Both the position numbers and the translations under genes were made by a program. From assembly GCA_002696485.1 (NCBI GenBank), contig NZTP01000029.1:1-63285 (forward strand): a DNA stretch of 63,285 bases, read 5' to 3'. Under the pieces are notes generated by a model. That model did not search any database. It was not told where the DNA came from and saw only the letters and a program-made list of their open reading frames with translations. The stretch comes from Altibacter sp. (GTDB lineage Bacteria; Bacteroidota; Bacteroidia; Flavobacteriales; Flavobacteriaceae). Shown here piece after piece: positions 17,156 through 24,327 of the stretch; positions within the stretch are counted from its first letter, which is position 1, and the number at the start of each line of letters is the position of its first letter.

Positions 17156-19075
17156 TTACTTTTTTATGAGTCGCTTGGTCACCAAGTCGTTTAACCTCAT
17201 AAAATACAAGCCTTCTGAAAAAGTATTTAAAGAGATCGTTTTACGCAACGTATCTAAATTATTTTGCGAATACACTTGCTTTCCTGTAATATCAAAAATT
17301 CTAATAGCGTTTATTGGAATTTCCTGCGACTGTACTGTGATTGTTTCTACTGCGGGATTCGGAAAGATCGTAATGCCATTTTCAAACGAATAGTCGTCCA
17401 CGTTCAAAATTTCCTGAACCGTAAGTACAAAAGAGCAGGAGTTGCTATTGCCTTCGGAATCGATGGTCTCAAAATTGATGGTATAGGTTCCTTCAGTTAC
17501 TTGGGTTCCGGCTGAAGGGGTCTGAACAATACCTGTGTTTCCGTCGCAATTGTCAGTTGCCGTAATGTCTCCGTTTTGTACATAATCCGGCACAGTGTAA
17601 TAATCAACTCCCGGATCATACCCTACTGTAGTATTTGGGGGACAGTCCAGCAGGGGTTCAAGATCATCTACTACAGTGATGGTCGCGGTACAGCTGTCGG
17701 TATTTCCTGAAGGGTCTGTAACCGTAAGAGTTACTACATTGGGTCCTTTTTGTGAACAATCGAAGCTGTTTTCACTTAACGCTAAAGTGTAAAAACCACT
17801 ATCATCAAAAGAACCTCCATCTACAAGAACCGGGTTGACCACAGCTTCTCCATTCATATCAAGCGGTATGGTGATGTTCTGGCAAACGGCCACGGGATTG
17901 GTGGTATCGGGAGCCGAAGATTTTACCAAAAAAAATCCACCGCTTCGGTCACAGATCATGATATTCCCGCTGTTAAAGAATGGATACACATTCCATGCAC
18001 CGCTAAAATTAGCGTTATTGTTGGAAGGGTAGGTGTCAAAGAATCCAATTTCATTCATGGTGTTCGAACCTATGCCGCTAATGTCTATGGCTCGCATTCC
18101 GGCCGAATAATTCGCAAGAAAATAAGTGTTTCCTACAACATAACCATTATGGTCGATTGCCGAAGTTGGCCCAAAATATTCAAAGTCCAAGACCGGATTG
18201 TCCAGATCCAGAAGATCGAAAATAATGGTTCGGGTATTAAACCCTACATTGGATTCGTCAAACTCATCCCCTAATAATAAATAACGCTGATCTTCAGTAA
18301 ACCAGGCTTGGTGGGTATAACCTACATTACTATACGAAATAGTTGCAACGCTTTGCGGGTTCGATTTGTCAGTAACATCCACAATGGAAACTACAGCGTC
18401 TGAACCACTACTGCTTATCAATATTTCTCGCCCGGAATATGTTGCATCCGGTCCCGAATAGGTAACTACTTGCGCATCGTGTGTATATCCGTCTCCACTA
18501 AACCCTCCGGCATCTATTGGATTTAAAGGGTTTTGAATATTTACAAAATGGGAGCCTACGTAGGTGTCTGCTCCTACACCATAAGCGTAGCCCGTTTCTT
18601 CATTGATAACTATATTGTGGGCGCTTCCAAAACCGTTAAAATGGGCATCAATTGTAAACGTAACGGGTGGATTGCTTACATTTCGTAATCGTGTAAGGTC
18701 GAAGATCTGTATTCCGTGACCCGGGGCTTCACTTACTATAAAAGCGTAATTGTTGTAGACTTTAATGTCCCTCCACTGGCTGGTGCTGGTTTGGGTAGGT
18801 AATTTGCCTAAATAGACAGGAGCATTCGGGTCCGATATATCAATAAAAGCAGTTCCATCTTCAAGTCCCACAAGAGCATACTCATCATTATTGGTTGGGT
18901 CGATCCAACCCCAAGAATCATTCGCTCCTGTAGTGTTCATCGTGGATAAAGGAATGTGTGATTGTAGGTCATACCCATTGCAAGGATAAGCGCCCGCCAT
19001 CCCACCGATACAGGGCGTTTGAGTTAATGCTATTGTACTGCTAAGAACAAAAGACAAGCGTAAAAGTTGTTTCAT
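17156..19075 (-). CDS. Choice-of-anchor B protein with HYR-like domains, T9SS sorting
   Basis: A 639-residue paralogue of the gene at 15628-17040. The signal peptide and LVIVD-like propeller align with it nearly block for block (residues of about 20-400). It then adds two HYR/Ig-like modules (VAVCQNITIPLDMNGEAVV...; LLDCPPNTTVGYDPG...) and a type A T9SS sorting domain (ITIFPNPAVETI, FDITGKQVYSQ, FSEGLYFMRL, KRLIKK). A start at 19132 exists, but the one at 19075 gives a normal signal peptide (MKQLLRLSFVLSSTIALTQ). Surface or extracellular; function unknown. Confidence 0.82.
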   Translation of the reverse strand: MKQLLRLSFVLSSTIALTQTPCIGGMAGAYPCNGYDLQSHIPLSTMNTTGANDSWGWIDPTNNDEYALVGLEDGTAFIDISDPNAPVYLGKLPTQTSTSQWRDIKVYNNYAFIVSEAPGHGIQIFDLTRLRNVSNPPVTFTIDAHFNGFGSAHNIVINEETGYAYGVGADTYVGSHFVNIQNPLNPIDAGGFSGDGYTHDAQVVTYSGPDATYSGREILISSSGSDAVVSIVDVTDKSNPQSVATISYSNVGYTHQAWFTEDQRYLLLGDEFDESNVGFNTRTIIFDLLDLDNPVLDFEYFGPTSAIDHNGYVVGNTYFLANYSAGMRAIDISGIGSNTMNEIGFFDTYPSNNNANFSGAWNVYPFFNSGNIMICDRSGGFFLVKSSAPDTTNPVAVCQNITIPLDMNGEAVVNPVLVDGGSFDDSGFYTLALSENSFDCSQKGPNVVTLTVTDPSGNTDSCTATITVVDDLEPLLDCPPNTTVGYDPGVDYYTVPDYVQNGDITATDNCDGNTGIVQTPSAGTQVTEGTYTINFETIDSEGNSNSCSFVLTVQEILNVDDYSFENGITIFPNPAVETITVQSQEIPINAIRIFDITGKQVYSQNNLDTLRKTISLNTFSEGLYFMRLNDLVTKRLIKK

Positions 19076-19209
19076 TTTTTTGAATAAGATTCGTAAAACT
19101 ACTAATTTATATAGTTGCAAATTGAATAGCAATGTTAAAAAACAGTACCCTATTATTTTACTAGGTCAATGAATTCAAGCTTTTTTATCGTTTTTTGAAG
19201 GTGAAACTG

Positions 19210-19217
19210 TACTTTTG
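19210..19217 (+). promoter_or_regulatory. -7 box of thiL
   Basis: TACTTTTG, an exact TAnnTTTG match, 21 bases before the ATG at 19239. It overlaps a possible TTG start at 19215, which can therefore be excluded. The leader is too short for a TPP riboswitch. Confidence 0.6.
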
Positions 19218-19238
19218 TTTCTTCATAATACAAGCAAT

Positions 19239-20294
19239 ATGCTCGAAAGTAAGGAACCAAGTAAAACACCTATTTCTCAATTAGGAGAATTCGGACTCAT
19301 AGATCATCTCACTAAACAGTTTTCCATAGTTCAGAAAACGACCGTGAAAGGAATTGGCGATGACGCGGCTGTCATTGCTTCGCAAAAGAACGAGCAATGG
19401 GTAGTCACGACCGATCTTCTTGTGGAAGGAGTGCATTTTGACCTAAGTTATGTTCCGCTGAAACATTTGGGATATAAGGCCGTTATCGTAAACCTGTCTG
19501 ATGTGTATGCCATGAATGCTGAAGCGTCCCAGATCACGGTGTCCATTGCTGTTTCCAATCGGTTTCCGGTAGAGGCATTGGAAGAATTATATGCCGGCAT
19601 TGCCACTGCAGCTAAGATCTACAACATTGATGTGGTTGGGGGTGACACTACGTCATCAACCACCGGACTGCTTATAAGTGTCACAGCCATAGGGCATGCA
19701 CCAAAAGAGCGTATTGTATACCGGAATGGAGCCAAGGAGAACGATCTGTTAGTAATTACAGGAGATCTTGGAGCTGCTTATCTGGGACTTCAAGTACTAG
19801 AGCGCGAAAAGGAAGTATTTAAAGTGAATCCAAATTCACAACCCGATCTTGATGCATATACCTATCTAATAGAGCGTCAACTTAAGCCTGAAGCGCGAAA
19901 GGATATCTCCAAATTGCTTAAGGAGCTTGACGTGCAACCTACGGCTATGATCGATATTAGCGACGGACTTTCTTCGGAAGTGCTTCACCTGTGTAAACAA
20001 TCAAATGTGGGATGCAACCTCTATGAAGAAAAAATACCCCTTGATCCGCAGGTAATAAGTACCTGCGAAGAATTTCAATTAGACAGCACTACGGTAGCAC
20101 TAAGCGGCGGAGAGGATTATGAATTGTTGTTTACGATTAGTACGGAAGATTTTCCGAAGATAAAGGCAAATCCACATTTAACGGTACTGGGTCATATGAC
20201 CCATAAAAAAGAGGGGATACACCTCATTACCCGTGCACAGACAAAAATACCATTGGTGGCACGTGGTTGGAATGCCTTGCAAACTGAAGATTAA
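19239..20294 (+). CDS. thiL: Thiamine-monophosphate kinase ThiL
   Basis: A 351-residue ThiL, which phosphorylates thiamine monophosphate to thiamine diphosphate with ATP, the last step in cofactor formation. Conserved blocks: GIGDDAAVI near the N terminus (metal/ATP), VTTDLLVEGVHFDLSYV, NLSDVYAMNAE, VGGDTTSS, MIDISDGLSSEVLHL and ALSGGEDYELLFT. Length is normal for the family. The start at 19239 fits the promoter and family alignment. It stands alone, facing the small zinc-ribbon genes with no gap between its stop and theirs. Confidence 0.95.
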   Translation: MLESKEPSKTPISQLGEFGLIDHLTKQFSIVQKTTVKGIGDDAAVIASQKNEQWVVTTDLLVEGVHFDLSYVPLKHLGYKAVIVNLSDVYAMNAEASQITVSIAVSNRFPVEALEELYAGIATAAKIYNIDVVGGDTTSSTTGLLISVTAIGHAPKERIVYRNGAKENDLLVITGDLGAAYLGLQVLEREKEVFKVNPNSQPDLDAYTYLIERQLKPEARKDISKLLKELDVQPTAMIDISDGLSSEVLHLCKQSNVGCNLYEEKIPLDPQVISTCEEFQLDSTTVALSGGEDYELLFTISTEDFPKIKANPHLTVLGHMTHKKEGIHLITRAQTKIPLVARGWNALQTED

Positions 20295-20498
20295 TTAAGA
20301 GGCTTCTTGTTTAGACACAAAAGCTTCAAAATATTGGTGATTCTCTATCCAAAAATTTGTAAGCCGAACCATACGACCATAGCCATCTTTGGTATATCGT
20401 GTACTGTAATTCGTGCATTCGTATTCTGGAAGCAGGTGAGATTCTTTTTTAATGGGAGTAAAGCGATGCCCTTTCCATTTACACATGAAATGCTTCAT
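20295..20498 (-). CDS. Small Cys/His protein, degenerate zinc-ribbon paralogue
   Basis: A 67-residue protein, read from the ATG at 20498 (MKHFMCKWKGHRF). It resembles its neighbour at 20500-20748: a C-x3-GH motif near the N terminus and a C-terminal C-T-N-x motif. In this copy the second cysteine of the pair is a tyrosine (CTNY instead of CTNC), so a full four-ligand zinc site would be lost. The upstream gene stops at 20500, in the arrangement TAATATG, so the two are translationally close. I do not recognise a named family. Confidence 0.55.
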   Translation of the reverse strand: MKHFMCKWKGHRFTPIKKESHLLPEYECTNYSTRYTKDGYGRMVRLTNFWIENHQYFEAFVSKQEAS

Positions 20499-20499
20499 A

Positions 20500-20748
20500 T
20501 TAATGTAAGGGAATTCTGTTGGTTCGTTTCTGAAAGAATTCCGCAACGTTGGTATTTACTTCCTTGATCTTTTGCGTCAATGCCTCCAATTTGCCACTTT
20601 GATTGTCTGTGACCTCACGGCCGCAATTGGTGCATTTGTATTCGTTAATGTGGTTGGTAACTTTACGGGTCACTATGTAGTCATGACCAAAGGTAGTGCA
20701 TAGTACGCCCAGAAAGGACAGCGACGCTTTTGAGGAGGTATTTTTCAT
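20500..20748 (-). CDS. Small zinc-ribbon-like protein
   Basis: An 82-residue protein with the motif C-x3-GHDY (LCTTFGHDY) and then C-x2-C (YKCTNCGREVT), giving Cys, His, Cys, Cys as possible ligands of a single zinc. The C-terminal part (about 52-82) is predicted helical (KLEALTQKIKEVNTNVAEFFQ). Short proteins of this shape recur in Flavobacteriaceae without known function. It is the first gene of a two-gene unit with the degenerate paralogue. Confidence 0.65.
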   Translation of the reverse strand: MKNTSSKASLSFLGVLCTTFGHDYIVTRKVTNHINEYKCTNCGREVTDNQSGKLEALTQKIKEVNTNVAEFFQKRTNRIPLH

Positions 20749-20802
20749 CGGATTGGTTTTTTTGTTGATACCAATGTATGAAAAAAATCTATATAAAATC
20801 GT

Positions 20803-21585
20803 TTAAATGCATAAAAAATCGATGAAACGCATCTTTTTGACAGTTTCATCATAATTTTCAGTTAAAAGCAAGTGGCCTCCTACAATTTTTATAAGGTCCG
20901 TATGACAATGTTTCGCTAGTATTTCTGAAATGGTCAGCGGTACAATAGGATCTTTCGTTCCGCAGATCATGTATTTTGAGCCGGAAAATTGCCGAAGTAC
21001 TGAAGTGCGATCCTTTCGATCCCGCATCCCTTTTACCGCCGCAGTGATTCCTGCCAAAGGAAATTGCAACGCTTCTTCTTTTAATTGTTCTATAGCCGAA
21101 GCATACTGCGTTCTATCTTCTTCAGCAAAAAGATTTGTAATAGCCATACGAATAAATACGTTGGGTGTTTTCTGAAGCATGGTCAAGGCGCGATCACGAT
21201 TTGCTTTTCGTTCGAGGGAATCTTCGGCCGGAGTAGAATTTAGTAATATAAGGCCCTCCACTTCCGAAGGGAATAATTCTGTATAGGCCAAGGCAACATA
21301 TCCTCCCATGGAATGACCCATAAGTGCGATAGTAGGTAAATCCAGATGTTTTACAACGGCATGTACCGCCTGTGCCATGAGTTCCATAGTATGCATCTCG
21401 CCAACAACGCCACTCTTGCCATGACCGGGCAGATCGATGACAATTATCATGTGTTTTTTGGAAAGTTCTGGGACGAGTTTCTTCCACATGCTGGCACTTT
21501 CCAAGAAGCCATGTAATAGGACAATGGCCGGGCCTTTTCCAGTTACAGTATAAAAAAGATAGGTATTGTGGAACTTCAGCTTCAT
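20803..21585 (-). CDS. Alpha/beta-hydrolase
   Basis: A 260-residue hydrolase of the alpha/beta fold. The oxyanion region is LLHGFLES, the nucleophile elbow is GHSMGG (S92), the acid is the Asp in GTKDPIVPL, and the base is the His in VGGHLLLTEN, so the triad is complete. The cap region between strands contains LERKANRDRALTML. It is in the MenH/BioH/esterase group, and the substrate cannot be told from sequence. The ATG at 21585 is preferred to the TTG at 21606. It is divergent from brnQ with only 31 bases between start codons. Confidence 0.85.
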   Translation of the reverse strand: MKLKFHNTYLFYTVTGKGPAIVLLHGFLESASMWKKLVPELSKKHMIIVIDLPGHGKSGVVGEMHTMELMAQAVHAVVKHLDLPTIALMGHSMGGYVALAYTELFPSEVEGLILLNSTPAEDSLERKANRDRALTMLQKTPNVFIRMAITNLFAEEDRTQYASAIEQLKEEALQFPLAGITAAVKGMRDRKDRTSVLRQFSGSKYMICGTKDPIVPLTISEILAKHCHTDLIKIVGGHLLLTENYDETVKKMRFIDFLCI

Positions 21586-21590
21586 TTTTC

Positions 21591-21598
21591 TATATTCG
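21591..21598 (+). promoter_or_regulatory. Possible -7 box of brnQ in the divergent gap
   Basis: TATATTCG, one mismatch from TAnnTTTG, 18 bases before the brnQ ATG at 21617. The complementary strand carries GATATTTG for the hydrolase gene. Both promoters would overlap in 31 bases, so the two genes may compete for polymerase. Confidence 0.35.
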
Positions 21599-21616
21599 GC
21601 GAACAAATATCAGTCA

Positions 21617-22897
21617 ATGAATCACAGCAAGCAAACCTTTGTTACTGCTTTTGCACTCTTCTCGCTATTTTTTGGAGCCGGGAATCTTATCCTGCCTCCT
21701 TTTTTAGGGTATAATGCCGGAGTGGATTGGATTTGGGTGGCCATTGGTTTTGCATTCTCTGCCGTAGTGATCCCTATTCTGGCCATTTACGGGCATGCTC
21801 GATTACAAGGAACCTTGCTGGATTTTGCCAATAAGGTATCGCCTTTTTTTGCGTTGGTCTATGCGATTTTGATTTATGCAATTTCAGTATCTCTGCCTTC
21901 TCCAAGAACCGCATCGGTCACCTATGAAATGGCCATACAGCCTTATTTTTCAATATCACCACTCGCAACAAGTACGTTGTATTTTGGATTGGTGCTCTTG
22001 TTCGTACTGAATAGAAATAAAATAGTAAGCATCATAGGGAAATTCCTTACACCGCTCATCATTGTTATTTTACTCCTTATCATCGGTATCGGGATCTTTA
22101 TTGACGTTGAGCCATTACGCGCCTCTATGTTTGAAAATTCTTTAACGGCGGGCATCTTGGAGGGTTACCAAACCTTCGATGCCATTGGAGGCGTGGTCGT
22201 GGGAGGGGTCATTGTCATCTCTTTTGCAATTCAGGGTAAATATAATTATGAAGAAAAGAAGGGAATGATCGCCAAAGCAGGGCTATTAGCCGGGATAGGT
22301 CTTTTCCTAATTTATGGCGGACTCATAGCGTTGGGAGCCTTATACAGTGGTACAGTTTCTATCGAAATTCGAACCGAGCTGCTAACATTGCTAAGCACCA
22401 ATACGCTAGGTTCCATAGGCACCGCATTTCTGTCGGTCTTGGTGGCACTTGCTTGCTTTACAACTGCGGTAGGCATTGTAACGGGAACAGCCGATTTCGT
22501 GAAAGGCATACTGGGAGGCTCAAAAACCGCATACACAGTTACAGGTATTTTGGGATGTATCTTAGGCGTTGTCATGGGACAATTTAATGTTGCCTATATC
22601 ATCGATGTAGCAGTGCCCGCTTTAATGTTTATTTATCCGGTAACCATTGTCTTGATCATACTGAATGCCCTTCCGAAGAAATGGACAAGTGCAACGGCGT
22701 TTAAGGCAGTAACGATCACTACACTACTTTTCAGCATACCCGATTTTTTACAATCTATAAATTCTGAAGCGCTCGTAACTTTTTTAAAATCTTGGATTCC
22801 GCTATCCGGGTATAGTTTGGGATGGGTCTTGCCGGCGGCTATCGCTTTTTTGATCACCCAAGGTGTGATCGGTTTCCGAAAAAAGAAAGTAACGTAG
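21617..22897 (+). CDS. brnQ: Branched-chain amino acid transporter BrnQ (LIVCS family)
   Basis: A 426-residue inner-membrane protein with about 12 hydrophobic segments, of the LIVCS family (BrnQ). It imports leucine, isoleucine and valine with a cation. The N-terminal family block ALFSLFFGAGNLILPPFLGY is intact, as are the mid-protein GYQTFDAIGG and the TTAVGIVTGTADF segment. The start at 21617 (MNHSKQTF) matches the family; an upstream start at 21566 would overlap the divergent gene. No regulator is next to it. Confidence 0.93.
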   Translation: MNHSKQTFVTAFALFSLFFGAGNLILPPFLGYNAGVDWIWVAIGFAFSAVVIPILAIYGHARLQGTLLDFANKVSPFFALVYAILIYAISVSLPSPRTASVTYEMAIQPYFSISPLATSTLYFGLVLLFVLNRNKIVSIIGKFLTPLIIVILLLIIGIGIFIDVEPLRASMFENSLTAGILEGYQTFDAIGGVVVGGVIVISFAIQGKYNYEEKKGMIAKAGLLAGIGLFLIYGGLIALGALYSGTVSIEIRTELLTLLSTNTLGSIGTAFLSVLVALACFTTAVGIVTGTADFVKGILGGSKTAYTVTGILGCILGVVMGQFNVAYIIDVAVPALMFIYPVTIVLIILNALPKKWTSATAFKAVTITTLLFSIPDFLQSINSEALVTFLKSWIPLSGYSLGWVLPAAIAFLITQGVIGFRKKKVT

Positions 22898-22913
22898 CGC
22901 CTGTTTTCAAGTG

Positions 22914-24206
22914 TTAAGAGTTCATGATCTCCTCGATCGCTTCGGCTTCTATTGGAATGTTACGCATTAGATTAAAAGGCTCTCCGTTTTCTTGAATTAC
23001 CACATCATCCTCCAAACGAATACCAAAACCTTCCTCAGGAATGTAGATACCCGGTTCAACCGTAAAGACCATATTAGGTTTCATAGGCTCCCATAAGATA
23101 CCGTAATCATGTGTGTCCAGTCCAATATGATGCGACGTACCATGCATAAAATATTTTTTATACGCAGGCCAATCCGGGTTTTCATTCTTGATATCTGCTT
23201 TGTCCAGCAGACCAAGACCCAGCAATGCTGAGGTCATCAATTTGCCTACTTCTACGTGGTATTCTTTCCACAAGGTGCCCGGTACCAGCATTTTGGTTGC
23301 ATCATCCTTTACACGATGAACAGCATCGTATACTTCTCGTTGGCGTTTGGTGAATGTTCCATTTACCGGAATCGTGCGGGACATATCACTGCTGTAGTTG
23401 GCATATTCGGCTCCAACATCCATTAAGATGAGGTCTCCTTCTTTACATTGATGGTTGTTCTCGATGTAGTGAAGCACGTTGGCATTTGTGCCGCTGGCGA
23501 TAATAGGAGTGTAGGCAAAACCTTTGGATCGGTTTCTAAGGAACTCATGCATATATTCTGCTTCGATCTCGTACTCCCAAACGCCGGGTTTTATGAAAGA
23601 AAGGATGCGCCGGAAGCCTTTTTCGGTGATATCACAGGCCTGTTGCATGAGCTCTAACTCGATAGGATCTTTCACCGAACGAAGCCGTTGTAAGATAGGA
23701 TTGCTCTTTGCCCAATTGTGTGCCGGAAATTTATTTTTGGTTGTTTTAATGAAGCGGTCTTCACGGGTTTCGGTAGTGACTGCCTGCCGGTAGTGCTCGT
23801 TCGTGTTGAAATAAATTGTTTCGGCCTGTGTCATCAATTCAAAGAAAATCTTATCGAATTCCTTGAGCCAATAAACTGTTTTAACACCACTTACTTCATA
23901 GGCGCGCTCCTTGGTAAGTTTTTCTCCTTCCCAAACAGCAATGTGATCGTTCGTTTCTTTTAGGAACAATACTTCACGATTCTTTTCATCGGCTGCTTCC
24001 GGAAAAAGGAGCAAGATACTTTCTTCTTGATCCACGCCACTTAAATAAAAGATATCCCGGTGTTGCTGAAAGGGCATGGTGCTATCTGCACCTACGGGGT
24101 ATACGTCATTGCTGTTGAAAACCGCTATGCTTTTCGGCTTCATTTGCGCCATAAAGTTCTTTCGGTTCTTTATAAAAAGTTTGCTGTCTATTTGGTGGTA
24201 TTTCAT
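22914..24206 (-). CDS. pepP: Xaa-Pro aminopeptidase (aminopeptidase P)
   Basis: A 430-residue M24B metallopeptidase that removes N-terminal residues preceding proline. The N-terminal creatinase-like domain is followed by the pita-bread catalytic domain with all metal ligands: Asp in LMDVGAEYANYSSDMSRTIP (two Asp), His in GTSHHIGLDTHD, Glu in FTVEPGIYIPE and Glu in GIRLEDDVVI. Length and motifs are those of PepP. No signal peptide, so cytosolic. It converges with brnQ (16 bases between stops). Confidence 0.94.
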   Translation of the reverse strand: MKYHQIDSKLFIKNRKNFMAQMKPKSIAVFNSNDVYPVGADSTMPFQQHRDIFYLSGVDQEESILLLFPEAADEKNREVLFLKETNDHIAVWEGEKLTKERAYEVSGVKTVYWLKEFDKIFFELMTQAETIYFNTNEHYRQAVTTETREDRFIKTTKNKFPAHNWAKSNPILQRLRSVKDPIELELMQQACDITEKGFRRILSFIKPGVWEYEIEAEYMHEFLRNRSKGFAYTPIIASGTNANVLHYIENNHQCKEGDLILMDVGAEYANYSSDMSRTIPVNGTFTKRQREVYDAVHRVKDDATKMLVPGTLWKEYHVEVGKLMTSALLGLGLLDKADIKNENPDWPAYKKYFMHGTSHHIGLDTHDYGILWEPMKPNMVFTVEPGIYIPEEGFGIRLEDDVVIQENGEPFNLMRNIPIEAEAIEEIMNS

Positions 24207-24327
24207 TGTGAAGATTTCTGAATTTCTTCAAAATTAAAAGAAATATATGCAATGCGTAGGAATCCGGGCTTAAAAATTTTGTCAACCAAAGGCATTTCAG
24301 TAATTTCCACTTTCTAATTTCCAATCG

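Noticed and set aside
14268-19075. CRISPR or DNA-level repeat array
   Set aside because: The periodicity comes from protein repeats and paralogy in coding sequence; there are no identical short repeats with unique spacers.
19198-19238. TPP riboswitch before thiL
   Set aside because: The -7 box is only 21 bases from the start codon, so the leader is too short to hold the aptamer.
20295-20748. The two small zinc-ribbon genes as one frameshifted gene
   Set aside because: Each has its own start and its own N-terminal C-x3-GH motif, and they are separated by a clean stop-start (TAATATG), so tandem paralogues fit better.
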